DNA of 64,000 bases. It comes from an uncultured Opitutales bacterium. Lineage in GTDB: Bacteria; Verrucomicrobiota; Verrucomicrobiia; Opitutales; Intestinicryptomonadaceae. The stretch is from contig URJY01000002.1 of assembly GCA_900548275.1 (NCBI GenBank), forward strand, positions 1 to 64,000, given 5' to 3'. Both the position numbers and the translations under genes were made by a program. Below are positions 44,418 through 53,528 of the stretch, one piece after another (within the stretch, counting starts at the first letter, position 1; each line of letters begins with the position of its first letter). Below the pieces are notes generated by a model. That model was given only the letters and a program-made list of their open reading frames with translations. It did not search any database and had not been told where the DNA came from.

Positions 44418-44702
44418 TTATGTAATTTCTAAAAATTCGAGCTGAACGGAAGTCGGATACAATCTGAAATTGAAAATCTTCGATACCATAAACCGGGAAA
44501 GCCCCGTAATTCTCGAAATCTCCGATAAATCGGACACTTTGCCCTGTTCGAGCCACGAGTCGAAAACGACGGCAAAAACCATCATTTCACGTTTGCGGTT
44601 GGGGCAGGGTTTTATTTCCGGAAGAGCCGGACATTCTCCGATACAAAGTTTTCTCCGCCCGTGTCGTTTGTTCTGAATATGTATTTTCCGTTCTATAATC
44701 AT
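44418..44702 (-). CDS. Small HTH protein coupled to the serine recombinase
   Basis: This is a 94-aa basic protein. The C-terminal half contains LSEISRITGLSRFMVSKIFNFRLYPTSVQLEFL, a likely helix-turn-helix. The start overlaps the recombinase stop by 4 bases, so it is the last gene of that leftward operon. Position suggests a regulator or a recombination directionality factor for the integrase; this is inference only. No membrane or signal sequence is present. Confidence 0.7.
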   Translation of the reverse strand: MIIERKIHIQNKRHGRRKLCIGECPALPEIKPCPNRKREMMVFAVVFDSWLEQGKVSDLSEISRITGLSRFMVSKIFNFRLYPTSVQLEFLEIT

Positions 44703-46210
44703 TTGAGGTCTTCCTTAAAGCAGTTCAAGCCGTCGTCGTAAAATTTGATGAAAATCGAACCTTTGGTGCCGTCGTAAACAATTCTTTCGATTAGCGAATC
44801 CACTAAATCATATTGCTCTTTGAAGTTCAAATTCCGCCAGAGAAGCCCGAAATCGGCAAAAATTTGACCAAGTCTGTCATTCCCGCAGCGTATGCGGTTT
44901 TCCAACTTTTGCCTCTCGATGCCGATTTCCGACAAAGTTCCCGAAATATCCGATTCCTTTTTGCGTAACTCCAACGAATCCGTCCCCGACGATATTTTTT
45001 TGCGGATTTCCGTTAGAGTACGCTTTACGGAATTTTCGTTTTTTACGGTTTCGGCAAGTTCGGCATTAGCCTTTTCGTAAAAGGAGTCTATAACCTCGTC
45101 CCTAAGTTTTGCATCGCCACTTATTCTTTCCAGTTCCGAAACGATGTATGATTCCAATTCGGGCGCGCTTAAAGACGGATGTGGGCAGTTTTTCCATCCG
45201 CGTTTTGTCGCGTTGGAACAAATGTAGTACCTGTAAACTTTTGTCCCCGTCTTTTTGGTATAGGTGTGAACCATTGCCGTTTTGCAATTCGCGCAATAGA
45301 CCTTGCCTGCCAGAAGGGCGTTGTATTTGTTTCTGACTTGCGGTCCTTTTTCAACGGCGTTGTACGCCATTATTTTTTGCACTTCAGCAAAGACCTCCTC
45401 CGACAATATGGCTTCGAATTCCGCGTCGTAGATTTTACCTCCGTAGTTTATTTTTCCGATGTATGCCATGTTTTTCAGGAGATGGTTTAGCGTCGTAAGC
45501 GAAAATTTATTTCCTCCTCGAATTACACCCTTTCGCGTTTTCCACTGTTTTGTTCTGATGTCGTTTTCGTTCAAATACGACAATGTCTGCAATAAAGAAC
45601 GATTCTCCATATAGTACGAAAATATCTTTCTGACGGTTTGCGCTTCGCTGTGATTTACTTCTATCGCGCCGCCTTCGGGAACTATGTCGTATCCCAACAG
45701 GGGTATTCCGCCGACCCACTTGCCTTTCCGTCTTGCGGCCGACATCTTGTCGCGCGTTCTTTCGGAAATCAATTCCCTTTCGAATTGGGCGAAAGACAAA
45801 AGAATGTTCAGCGTCAGCCGCCCCATTGAATCCTTCGTGTTGAAATGCTGCGTTACGGAAATGAAGGATACATTGTGCTTTTCGAACAGTTCGATGATTT
45901 TCGCAAAATCCATTAGCGAACGCGAAAGCCTGTCGACCTTGTACACGACCACTATGTCTATCTTCCCGTTTTCAATGTCGTCGAAAAGTTCCCGAAGGGC
46001 TGGACGCTCCATGTTGCCGCCCGAAAATCCGCCGTCGTCGTAATGCTTGTCGACGACAATCCATCCCTCGTGTTTTTGCGACTGTATGTAGCTTTCTCCG
46101 GCTTCGCGTTGGGCGTCGAGCGTGTTGAATTCCTTCTCCAATCCTTCCGCCACCGATTTTCGCGTGTATATGGCGCACCTTATTTTCTTTTGTACGATTT
46201 GATTTTTCAT
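44699..46210 (-). CDS. Large serine recombinase (phage integrase)
   Basis: This is a 503-aa site-specific recombinase that integrates and excises the phage. The resolvase domain starts at IRCAIYTRKS with catalytic Ser19, and continues with the E-helix region FERELISERTRDKM. A Recombinase domain and a zinc ribbon follow (CANCKTAMVH ... CSNATKRGWKNC), then a C-terminal coiled coil that controls directionality. This is the full architecture of active serine integrases. It is co-transcribed with DUF2924 and the small HTH gene through 4-base overlaps. Confidence 0.95.
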   Translation of the reverse strand: MKNQIVQKKIRCAIYTRKSVAEGLEKEFNTLDAQREAGESYIQSQKHEGWIVVDKHYDDGGFSGGNMERPALRELFDDIENGKIDIVVVYKVDRLSRSLMDFAKIIELFEKHNVSFISVTQHFNTKDSMGRLTLNILLSFAQFERELISERTRDKMSAARRKGKWVGGIPLLGYDIVPEGGAIEVNHSEAQTVRKIFSYYMENRSLLQTLSYLNENDIRTKQWKTRKGVIRGGNKFSLTTLNHLLKNMAYIGKINYGGKIYDAEFEAILSEEVFAEVQKIMAYNAVEKGPQVRNKYNALLAGKVYCANCKTAMVHTYTKKTGTKVYRYYICSNATKRGWKNCPHPSLSAPELESYIVSELERISGDAKLRDEVIDSFYEKANAELAETVKNENSVKRTLTEIRKKISSGTDSLELRKKESDISGTLSEIGIERQKLENRIRCGNDRLGQIFADFGLLWRNLNFKEQYDLVDSLIERIVYDGTKGSIFIKFYDDGLNCFKEDLK

Positions 46211-46740
46211 AGTTCGAAGAATTTGAATCCGTTCCAGTTTGTTCCAGTAATCTTCCGTGCAATGCCGGACAACGAAGAGTAATGTTCGTTATCGAACTCG
46301 AATCCCTTTTCCAATACCCTGACGGCGATTTTTCTTCCGTTGTAATTTTTAGCGAGAATCGATCCGGGCATAGGCAGACGCCTGTCTCTTGCCGTTTCCA
46401 TTCTCCGTTCGACAAATCCGGTTTTTTCAAAATCTGCGGAGACGGTTTTCGCCGTATTCCGGACTTTCAATCTGGAAAAATCGACGGATTCTATCGCCCG
46501 TATTTTCAGTTCCTCGGGAATGTCGCCGAAAAGATTCGCCTGTATTTTCCATGCGATCTTGCGTAGAAGAAAATCCTTGTTCCGCGAATTCATATTGTAT
46601 CCGAAGACTTCGCGGTATTTCGCCCGAAGCTCGTTTACGCTCATATTGAAAAGCAGATTGATTTCCGCTTTGACGGGTTCGGGGACATCGTATCCCCGCC
46701 ACAACAAACTATTTATGTTTTTCGTTCTCACGGGACACAC
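46207..46740 (-). CDS. DUF2924 protein
   Basis: This is a 177-aa protein of the DUF2924 family, which typically sits beside serine recombinases in prophages and islands. It has SVNELRAKYREVFGYNMNSRNKDFLLRKIAWKIQANLFG in the first half. The second half has PMPGSILAKNYNGRKIAVRVLEKGFEFDNEHYSSLSGIARKITGTNWNGFKFF. The function is unknown, and DNA binding or help with recombination are suggested only by context. The 3' end overlaps the recombinase start by 4 bases. Confidence 0.88.
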   Translation of the reverse strand: MCPVRTKNINSLLWRGYDVPEPVKAEINLLFNMSVNELRAKYREVFGYNMNSRNKDFLLRKIAWKIQANLFGDIPEELKIRAIESVDFSRLKVRNTAKTVSADFEKTGFVERRMETARDRRLPMPGSILAKNYNGRKIAVRVLEKGFEFDNEHYSSLSGIARKITGTNWNGFKFFEL

Positions 46741-46921
46741 TCACGCTCCTATTTTGCGGAATATCAACTTTATAAGCAACAGACCGAGAATCTTTATTCT
46801 CCCCGAAACCGTTTATATTGCTTGACTTGTATTCGGCGTCCAGACACCGAGAAAGCCCCTTTGCGAGGATTTCGGCTAGGCGTTTGCGCCTGTCCCGTTT
46901 CGAAAATTTCGGCGTTTCCAT
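46709..46921 (-). CDS. Small basic protein upstream of DUF2924
   Basis: This is a 70-aa basic protein whose core KFSKRDRRKRLAEILAKGLS resembles a short helix often found just before DUF2924 genes in recombinase cassettes. It overlaps the DUF2924 start by 32 bases. This would be the first gene of the leftward operon. The reading frame continues upstream without a stop, so the start at 46921 is a choice of the first sensible ATG. Function unknown. Confidence 0.5.
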   Translation of the reverse strand: METPKFSKRDRRKRLAEILAKGLSRCLDAEYKSSNINGFGENKDSRSVAYKVDIPQNRSVSVSRENEKHK

Positions 46922-47015
46922 ACCGCATATATTGTCCGGAAAATTCGCGGACGGCGCAAAAATTTTTTTTGGTGAAAATTTGTATCGGTTGATGTAGAAT
47001 ACTTTTGTCGCCGCT

Positions 47016-47567
47016 ATGGAAAGAGCGGTTGATAAAAATCGGTCGGTCCGCATCGAAACATATGCGGAGAAACAGATAGAAATAACAGCCCGAAAGCTCG
47101 CAAGGCGGTACAATCTCCCCCAAACGGAGACGGAGGAAATCGCCGATGCTTTCAGATACGCCGTGGAAAGGAGGTTCCTTGCGACATACGACGAAACGAA
47201 ATCCTCGCTGCCGACATACCTGTCGGCGTTTTTGTCGAGGCAGACGCCCAACGTGCTAAGGCGCGTCTTCGCGAAAAAGCGCGGATATTTCAGGCGAACA
47301 TCGCTCGAAGAACTTTTGGAAAGGCCCGGAACGGAAAACGCTTCCGGGCTTTTTTGTGTCTTCGACGACGATCCGTTCAGGTTCGAGGAAATCGAATTCG
47401 CCCTATCGCAACTGCCCGACGACCTGAAAGGCGTCTGCAAAATTCTGATGGAGGAGAACGTCTCCGAAGCGGCGCGCACACTGAAAGTCACGCGCGGGAA
47501 ACTGCGCAGGGACATTGAAAGAATCCGGAAAATTTTCGAAAAAATGCAAATCGGTGCGCCGTTTTGA
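47016..47567 (+). CDS. Sigma-70/ECF-like factor, first gene of the early operon
   Basis: This is a 183-aa protein resembling sigma regions 2 and 4. Residues 18-70 (EKQIEITARKLARRYNLPQTETEEIADAFRYAVERRFL) are region-2-like. FALSQLPDDLKGVCKILMEENVSEAARTLKVTRGKLRRDIERIRKIFEK is a clear region 4 helix-turn-helix. It may redirect host RNA polymerase to phage promoters. It is divergent from the recombinase module, and the next genes follow closely in the same direction. Confidence 0.78.
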   Translation: MERAVDKNRSVRIETYAEKQIEITARKLARRYNLPQTETEEIADAFRYAVERRFLATYDETKSSLPTYLSAFLSRQTPNVLRRVFAKKRGYFRRTSLEELLERPGTENASGLFCVFDDDPFRFEEIEFALSQLPDDLKGVCKILMEENVSEAARTLKVTRGKLRRDIERIRKIFEKMQIGAPF

Positions 47568-47629
47568 CATTTTCCGGACAACATATAAACCGACGGGCAA
47601 TTCCGCCCGCCGCTATCAAAGGAAATACA

Positions 47630-47800
47630 ATGGCAGACAAAATGATAATATCCGAAGAAGTCGTCCGGACGCGCGTAATGCGCGTTCATTCGGGAAAACT
47701 TCGAGATTCGTTAAGGCGCGGATTTTTCGGGGGAAAATTCCGTCCTAAAAAGAAACCCATATCAAACGCCCGAAGCGGGAGGGAGGCTTCCAATGGCTAG
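47630..47800 (+). CDS. Small phage protein, unknown
   Basis: This is a 56-aa basic protein (MADKMIISEEVVRTRVMRVHSG ...). A Shine-Dalgarno AAGGA lies 7 bases before the ATG, and the stop overlaps the next gene's start region by 8 bases, which supports a real coding gene. The function cannot be inferred. Confidence 0.65.
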   Translation: MADKMIISEEVVRTRVMRVHSGKLRDSLRRGFFGGKFRPKKKPISNARSGREASNG

Positions 47801-48719
47801 TTCGTTCAGGAGGGCAAACAAGAGCGCGGTCTATCTGAAACTGGCGATTACGGGGCCCAGCGGTTCGGGCAAGACAACCGCGGCTTTGAGGCTCGCCAGA
47901 GGTCTCGTCGGACCGAAAGGCAGAATCGCCGTAATCGACACGGAGAATTCCTCCTCTTTGCTGTATGCGGATTCGTTCGACTTCGACGTATGCGTAGTCG
48001 AACCGCCGTATACGGAGGACAAGTTCATAAAGGCGGTGGCGGACGCCTCGGGCAGCTACGACTGCGTCGTAATAGATTCGTTCTCGCACGTCTGGCAGGC
48101 GATTCTGGAATACAAGTCGAAACTCGACATGCGCGGAGGCAACTCTTACACGAATTGGGCGAACGCGGGAAACAAGTTCGAAAACGTCCTGCAGGCGGTG
48201 CTCTCGTCGAAAATACACATAATCTGCTGTATGCGCTCGAAGATGGACTACGCAATCGACACCGACGAAAAGGGCAAAAAGTCGATACGCAAAGTCGGGC
48301 TCGCCCCGATTATGAGGGACGGCATCGAGTTCGAATTCTCGCTCGTGCTGGATTTGGACATGAACCACAAGGCTGTGGCGTCGAAGGACAGAACGCGCAT
48401 GTTCGACGGCAAGATAGAGGAAATCACGGAACGTACCGGCGAACTTCTCGACGCTTGGAGGCTCGGCAAAACGGAGTCTTCGCCGAAAGCCGAAAACCCA
48501 GACGACGAAATCCCGATGGACTACCCCTCCGACTTGGAGTCGATAATCGGGGAACACTCCGAAGAGGCCGATACCGCCCTGCGCGCGTGGGGCTGGATAG
48601 GCGCGGGGGAAACCTGGAAAGACCTTTCCGCAGAACGGATAGCCTCGATAAAGGCAAAGCCGAAGGAATTCATGTCGAGGGCGCTCGAAGTCGCGGCGCA
48701 GATCGGGAGGGGCAACTGA
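47793..48719 (+). CDS. RecA-like AAA ATPase (Sak4-type phage recombinase)
   Basis: This is a 308-aa P-loop ATPase. Walker A is ITGPSGSGKTTAALRLARGL near residue 20, and Walker B is DCVVIDSFSHVWQAIL. The core is the short RecA-like fold of the Sak4 single-strand annealing/recombination proteins common in phages. The C-terminal region (residues 225-308) is specific. It precedes an exonuclease and an ssDNA-binding-like protein, a usual recombination set. Confidence 0.85.
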   Translation: MASSFRRANKSAVYLKLAITGPSGSGKTTAALRLARGLVGPKGRIAVIDTENSSSLLYADSFDFDVCVVEPPYTEDKFIKAVADASGSYDCVVIDSFSHVWQAILEYKSKLDMRGGNSYTNWANAGNKFENVLQAVLSSKIHIICCMRSKMDYAIDTDEKGKKSIRKVGLAPIMRDGIEFEFSLVLDLDMNHKAVASKDRTRMFDGKIEEITERTGELLDAWRLGKTESSPKAENPDDEIPMDYPSDLESIIGEHSEEADTALRAWGWIGAGETWKDLSAERIASIKAKPKEFMSRALEVAAQIGRGN

Positions 48720-48720
48720 C

Positions 48721-49371
48721 ATGGACTTCGAAAGACCTACCGTGTATTTCGACATAGAGACCGGTCCGCTTCCGCGCGCCGAAGTCGAAACGTTCCTGCC
48801 CGAATTCGAAAAGCCCAAAAACTACAAGGACGAAACGAAAATCGCCGAGGCTCTCGCGAAAAAGGAGTCGGAATGGTTCAAAAAGGCGGCGCTTGCGGCG
48901 ACTACGGGAAAAGTTCTCGCCGTCGGATACTGTACCGACGAAAACGACATAACGGTTCTCGAAGGGGACGAAACGTCGATACTGACGGCATTCTGGAACG
49001 CCGTCACATACCGCGGTGCATTCCTGCAAAAGCTCGTCGGCTTCAATTCGAATTCGTTCGACATACCGTTTCTGGTTCGCCGCTCGTGGAAACTCGGCGT
49101 TTCCGTTCCAAAATCCCTTTTCAAGGTTTCGTACGGGCGCGTCCGCCTTAACGCAAACTGCATCGACATGCTGGATTTCTGGTCGTTCGGCACGCGCGAT
49201 TCGATAAAACTGCGCGATTTGGCGAAATTCCTCGGAGTCGGCGAAAAGACGGGAAACGGCGCTGATTTTTCCGGACTCTACGAATCAGACAGGAACTCCG
49301 CAATCGACTACCTGCGCAACGACGTCCTGCTTACGATGCGCTGCGCAAGAGCAATACAACTTACAAAGTGA
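48721..49371 (+). CDS. DnaQ-like 3'-5' exonuclease (PolB-like DEDDy)
   Basis: This is a 216-aa nuclease with Exo I in VYFDIETGPLP (D and E ligands), Exo II in KLVGFNSNSFDIPFLVRR, and Exo III in AIDYLRNDVLLTMRC (Y-x(3)-D). It matches ribonuclease-H-like proofreading exonucleases of the DEDDy type, seen with phage recombinases. It probably trims DNA ends in recombination with the Sak4-like ATPase 1 base upstream. Confidence 0.85.
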   Translation: MDFERPTVYFDIETGPLPRAEVETFLPEFEKPKNYKDETKIAEALAKKESEWFKKAALAATTGKVLAVGYCTDENDITVLEGDETSILTAFWNAVTYRGAFLQKLVGFNSNSFDIPFLVRRSWKLGVSVPKSLFKVSYGRVRLNANCIDMLDFWSFGTRDSIKLRDLAKFLGVGEKTGNGADFSGLYESDRNSAIDYLRNDVLLTMRCARAIQLTK

Positions 49372-49381
49372 AAGGAAAAAC

Positions 49382-49798
49382 ATGAGACAGATATCGATAC
49401 CCGGAAGATACAACGCGAAAGTGGAACTCGCCGAAATCCGCCAATCGGAGGCCACCGGTGCATACTACCTTTATATGGAGTTTGCGACCGACGACGGCGA
49501 ATGCGCATCGAAACGCCTGTATCTTTCCGAAAAGGCTTTGGAGTATTCCGTTAAAAGCCTGAACGAGGCATTCGACTTCGACGGGGATTTTTCGTCGGCG
49601 GGCGCGCAGCTCGTCGGAGCGGAATGCCGCATAACTGTCGCCGAATCCGAAACCGAGAACGGCGGAAAATACCTAGAAGTGCGCTTCATAAACCGCGTTT
49701 CGCCGAAAGACTCGCCCGCGTCGGCGGACGCAATCGGCAGGCTTTCGGCTATGGCAAAAGGCGCACTCGCCGCGAAAAACGGCAAAAATCCCTTCTGA
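49382..49798 (+). CDS. DUF669-like ssDNA-binding protein
   Basis: This is a 138-aa protein with a beta-rich first 100 residues (KVELAEIRQSEATGAYYLYMEFATDDG ... KRLYLSEKALEYSVKSLNEAF) and a tail rich in Ala/Gly ending in NPF. An acidic or polar tip with terminal Phe is common in single-strand binding proteins. It resembles the DUF669 group encoded in phage recombination operons. Shine-Dalgarno AAAGGA lies 6-11 bases upstream. Next gene starts 1 base later. Confidence 0.7.
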   Translation: MRQISIPGRYNAKVELAEIRQSEATGAYYLYMEFATDDGECASKRLYLSEKALEYSVKSLNEAFDFDGDFSSAGAQLVGAECRITVAESETENGGKYLEVRFINRVSPKDSPASADAIGRLSAMAKGALAAKNGKNPF

Positions 49799-49799
49799 C

Positions 49800-51302
49800 A
49801 TGGGCGAATTGCGGCCATACCAGAGGGATTTCTGCAACGCCGTCATAAACGACCTCGGAGAGCACGACAGGCTCCTCGGGGTTATGGCGACGGGAGCGGG
49901 TAAAACGGTGGCGGCGGCGGAAATCATACGCCGCTACGACCGCCCCGCGCTGTTTCTCGCGGACGCGAAGGAGCTCGTCTATCAGGCGGCGGATAAAATC
50001 GCGGCGTGGACGGGAACAATCCCCGACGTCGAAACGGGCGAATCGCACGCGTGCGGGAGTTCGCAAATAGTAGTCGGCACCACGCAGAGCGTGTCGGGAA
50101 GGCTCTTCAAATACTATCCGGAGGACATCTCGCTTATAATCGTGGACGAGGCGCACCGCAATACGCTCGGTTCGCGGGCTCTGAGGGTTCTGAACTACTT
50201 TTCGCGCGCGAAGGTTGTCGGCATTACGGCCACGCCCTACCGCAGCGACAAAAAGCTGCTCGGTTCGTTCTACGAAAAGGTCTCCTGCGAAATCGGGCTT
50301 TTCGAGCTCATAGCGCAGGGATACCTTTCGCGCATCGTAGTAAAAAGCGTTCCGGTGAACGTCGATTTGAAATCCGTCCGCTCCCGCAACGGCGACTACG
50401 ACGAAGGCGATTTGGCGAAGGCTCTGTCGCCGCATTTGGCAAAATGTGCTGAGCTGTTGAAGAAACACGCCGCCGACAGGAAAACCGTGGTGTTTTTGCC
50501 CCTTGTGGAGACGAGCAGACTCTTCTGCAAACTCTGCCGCGACATCGGGCTTAACGCCGCCCATGTGGACGGAAACGACCGCGCGGCTCTCCGTTCCGAC
50601 TGGCGCGTAATATGCAACGCCTCGCTTCTTACCACCGGATGGGACGAGCCTTCGGTGGACTGCGTATACATTTTGCGCCCCACCAAAAGTCAGGTTCTTT
50701 TCAGCCAGATGGTCGGACGCGGCACGCGGATTTGCGAAGGCAAAGACCATTTGCTACTGCTCGATCCGCTGTTTTTGTCTGACGATCTGAACCTCATCCG
50801 CCCCGCAAGGCTCGTCGCAAAGAATCCCGAAGAGGCGGTGTTTTTGCAGTCGCGTCTCGACACCGAGGGCGGCGATTTGATGGTCGAAGCCGACCGCGCG
50901 AAGGCCGACCGAGCCAAAAGCATGCAGGAACGGCTCATCGAAACGCGGACGAAAAGTTCGCGCACGATAGACGCGATGGAGCTTGCGCTGTCGCTCGACA
51001 GGTTCGACATAGTAGACTACGAACCGGAATTCCGCTGGGAGAGGCAGCCGATTTCCGACGGGCAGAAATCCGTCCTCGCGGGCTGCGGTTTCGACACCGA
51101 CATTCCCGAAATGTGCAAAGGGCTCGCCTCGAAAATCATCGACCTGCTCTACCAACGCCGCGAAATGGGACTCGCAACGCCCAGACAGGTGCGGCTTTTG
51201 CGGAGGCTGGGCTTCAAAAATGCGGCTACCGTTTCCTTCGACGAGGCAAAAAGAATGATTTCCGCAAGGCTTGACGGAAAGGCGCGGCATGACGGAAACT
51301 GA
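49800..51302 (+). CDS. Superfamily 2 DEAD/DEAH helicase
   Basis: This is a 500-aa SF2 helicase. Motif I is MATGAGKTVAAAE, motif II is LIIVDEAHRN, motif III is GITATPYRSD, and motif VI is FSQMVGRGTRI. This is the RadD/Res-III-like type common in phage replication modules. The C-terminal 180 residues form a charged extension (RAKADRAKSMQERLIETRTKSS ...). It overlaps the primase-helicase gene by 14 bases. A role in strand opening at the origin or in recombination is likely. Confidence 0.92.
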   Translation: MGELRPYQRDFCNAVINDLGEHDRLLGVMATGAGKTVAAAEIIRRYDRPALFLADAKELVYQAADKIAAWTGTIPDVETGESHACGSSQIVVGTTQSVSGRLFKYYPEDISLIIVDEAHRNTLGSRALRVLNYFSRAKVVGITATPYRSDKKLLGSFYEKVSCEIGLFELIAQGYLSRIVVKSVPVNVDLKSVRSRNGDYDEGDLAKALSPHLAKCAELLKKHAADRKTVVFLPLVETSRLFCKLCRDIGLNAAHVDGNDRAALRSDWRVICNASLLTTGWDEPSVDCVYILRPTKSQVLFSQMVGRGTRICEGKDHLLLLDPLFLSDDLNLIRPARLVAKNPEEAVFLQSRLDTEGGDLMVEADRAKADRAKSMQERLIETRTKSSRTIDAMELALSLDRFDIVDYEPEFRWERQPISDGQKSVLAGCGFDTDIPEMCKGLASKIIDLLYQRREMGLATPRQVRLLRRLGFKNAATVSFDEAKRMISARLDGKARHDGN

Positions 51303-53181
51303 GGAGCTCGCGCTTCTTTTCAAAAGCAAATACGAAACCGCGTGCGTTCCCGTAACGCGGGACAAAACGCCGCTCGTAAAGTGGGGCAAATACCGCGACC
51401 GCCTTCCCGAAGACGGAGAAATCCGCGTGTGGTTCTCGGGAAACAACTCGATTGCCGTGGTCGCGGGGAAAGTCCAGTGCATCGACTTCGACGAGAAATA
51501 TTCGGCGGGGATATTCGGAAAGTTCAAAAGGCGTTGCGCAGAAAACGCGATGGGCGCGCTCGTTGACGGATTGTTGTGCCAGCGCACGCCGAGCGGCGGC
51601 TACCATCTGGTTTTCGTCTGCGAATCCGACGAAAGGAACGCCAAGCTCGCGGTTGCGGAAAACGGCAATGTCGCCATAGAAACGCGCGCCTCGGGCGGGT
51701 ATTTTTTAATCGCGCCGTCGGAGGGATACGAAATCGTCTCCGGAAGCATCGGGAACATTCCGACAATATCGCCCGACGAGCGCGACGAGCTGTTTTCGGT
51801 TGCGAGGTCGTTCGACACCCGCAGTCGCGAAAAGCTAGTTTACGGAACTTCCGAGCTCCCCGGCGACGATTACGATAACAAAGCCGACGTGCCCGAATTG
51901 TTGCGTTCCTGCGGCTGGACGCACGTCGGCGGGAACTACTGGCGCAGGCCCGGCAAATCGCGGGGAATTTCCGCAACGTGGAACCGTATCCCGAACAGGT
52001 TTTTCGTGTTTTCGAGTTCGACGGATTTCGAGCCGAACATCGCCTACAAGCCGTGGCACGTCTACGCCGTTCTGAAATGCGGAGGGGATTTTCGGAGGGC
52101 GGCCGCCGAACTTTCCCATTCGGGATATGGTAGACACGATCCGACCATGTCCGCGAAATCGGGACGGATTTCCCGAAACGACGTTTTTACGGTCGGGAAT
52201 TCGGACCATGTAAAACTGCCGCCGATTTTGAAGTACGCCGAAACCCTCGACAAGCCCGAGTGCAATGAAATCCCCGACGAGGTTGTTTGCGGCGTTCTGC
52301 ACAGGGGTTGCAAGATGATTCTTTCCGCGCCCTCCAAGGCCCGCAAATCGTGGACGATGCTCGAGCTCGGGCTTTCCGTCGCCGGCGGGCAATACTGGAT
52401 GGGAATCGAAACAGTCCAAACCCCCGTTTTGTATGTCGACTTCGAATTTCTCTACGGAATTTTCAGCGAAAGAAGAAACAGGATAATCGCCGCAAAATAC
52501 GGCGCAATCGACATCGACCTGCCGTTCTACGAACTCGTACTTCGCGGGTACGACGCGCCGTTTTATGCTATAAGGGAGCACATAGAAAGCTTCTGCCGCG
52601 AAAACGGCATAGGACTGATTGTCTTCGATCCCGTCTACAAGCTCGCCGACGATTTCGACGAAAACAAGGCGCGGGACGTGGCGAAGCTGTTGAGGGAATT
52701 CGAAAAACTGGCGTCCGATCTGAATGCGGCGGTCGCTTTCGCACACCACTTCGCCAAGGGAAATTCCTCCGAGAAAGGCAGCATAGACAGGGCTTCGGGC
52801 AGCGGCGTATGGGCGCGCGAACCCGACGCGCTTCTAATGCTCACTCCGCTCGACGGCGAAAACTACACGCTCGAAATGCACCTCAGGAATTTCCCGCAAA
52901 GACAGCCCGTCGCCGTCTACTGGAACGACGGCATCTGGGAGGTAAACGCGAACATCGACGCGGAGGAAAGCATACGCGAACGTGATTCCGCGCGCTTTGC
53001 AAAGCGGCACTGCAAGGCCACTGCAAACGATTTGCGGAGGATATTGCAGTCTCGGAACGAAACGGTTGTAGACAAAAACAACAGGCTGAAAATAGCCTCT
53101 ATTTTGGGTGTTTCCGAACGCACGGTATACACGCTTTGGAGTCAGCTGAAAGACTGCAGCGGAGGATTTTGCAGTGAATAA
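51289..53181 (+). CDS. Primase-polymerase / RepA-type helicase fusion with C-terminal HTH
   Basis: This is a 630-aa phage replication protein. The N-terminal 200 residues (VTRDKTPLVKWGKYRDRLPEDGEIRVWFSG ... RTPSGGYHLVF) are a bifunctional primase-polymerase (Prim-Pol) domain. Residues about 345-540 are a RepA/DnaB-like ATPase with Walker A SAPSKARKSWTM and Walker B GLIVFDPVYKLADDF. The last 50 residues (NNRLKIASILGVSERTVYTLWSQLK) form a helix-turn-helix. This layout resembles phage P4 alpha-type proteins, which prime, unwind and recognise their own origin. The origin-like iterons begin inside the end of this gene. Confidence 0.88.
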   Translation: MTETEELALLFKSKYETACVPVTRDKTPLVKWGKYRDRLPEDGEIRVWFSGNNSIAVVAGKVQCIDFDEKYSAGIFGKFKRRCAENAMGALVDGLLCQRTPSGGYHLVFVCESDERNAKLAVAENGNVAIETRASGGYFLIAPSEGYEIVSGSIGNIPTISPDERDELFSVARSFDTRSREKLVYGTSELPGDDYDNKADVPELLRSCGWTHVGGNYWRRPGKSRGISATWNRIPNRFFVFSSSTDFEPNIAYKPWHVYAVLKCGGDFRRAAAELSHSGYGRHDPTMSAKSGRISRNDVFTVGNSDHVKLPPILKYAETLDKPECNEIPDEVVCGVLHRGCKMILSAPSKARKSWTMLELGLSVAGGQYWMGIETVQTPVLYVDFEFLYGIFSERRNRIIAAKYGAIDIDLPFYELVLRGYDAPFYAIREHIESFCRENGIGLIVFDPVYKLADDFDENKARDVAKLLREFEKLASDLNAAVAFAHHFAKGNSSEKGSIDRASGSGVWAREPDALLMLTPLDGENYTLEMHLRNFPQRQPVAVYWNDGIWEVNANIDAEESIRERDSARFAKRHCKATANDLRRILQSRNETVVDKNNRLKIASILGVSERTVYTLWSQLKDCSGGFCSE

Positions 53182-53528
53182 ACCTTCTGATTGTCATATT
53201 GTTATAAATTCACTGCAAACTGCAAAATGTATGTTGCAGTGGATTTTCGGCGTTTTTGCGTCGATCTCACTGCAACTTACTGCAATACCGTTTTGCAGTG
53301 GCGGTATTTTTTATGCCGTTTCGGGGACGGATTTTCGCCGTCCGAATTCCTTCTTAGCCCCGATAAATACGGGGATTTCGGGGCATCCGCAGGCGGCGGT
53401 TGTTCCACTGCAAAATACCCACTGCAAACTGCAAGTGCAATTTTTCAGTTTTCCCTTTTTCCGCAAAGTGCAACCACACACTGCAACATACCTACTACCC
53501 CCTTTAAGGGGGGTAGGTATGTTGCAGT
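53009..53528. repeat. Iteron cluster, candidate phage replication origin
   Basis: The heptamer ACTGCAA occurs 10 times and its complement TTGCAGT 5 times between 53009 and 53528. Plus-strand copies start at 53009, 53020, 53212, 53219, 53269, 53279, 53407, 53421, 53428 and 53480. Minus-strand copies start at 53044, 53169, 53234, 53293 and 53522. Several are tandem at 7-bp and 10-11-bp spacing. They straddle the 3' end of the Prim-Pol/helicase gene and the 400-base gap 53182-53583, where no gene is convincing. Confidence 0.85.

Noticed and set aside
53009..53528. CRISPR array
   Set aside because: The repeats are only 7 bp, irregularly spaced and on both strands; no 24-40 bp repeats with unique spacers and no cas genes are present.
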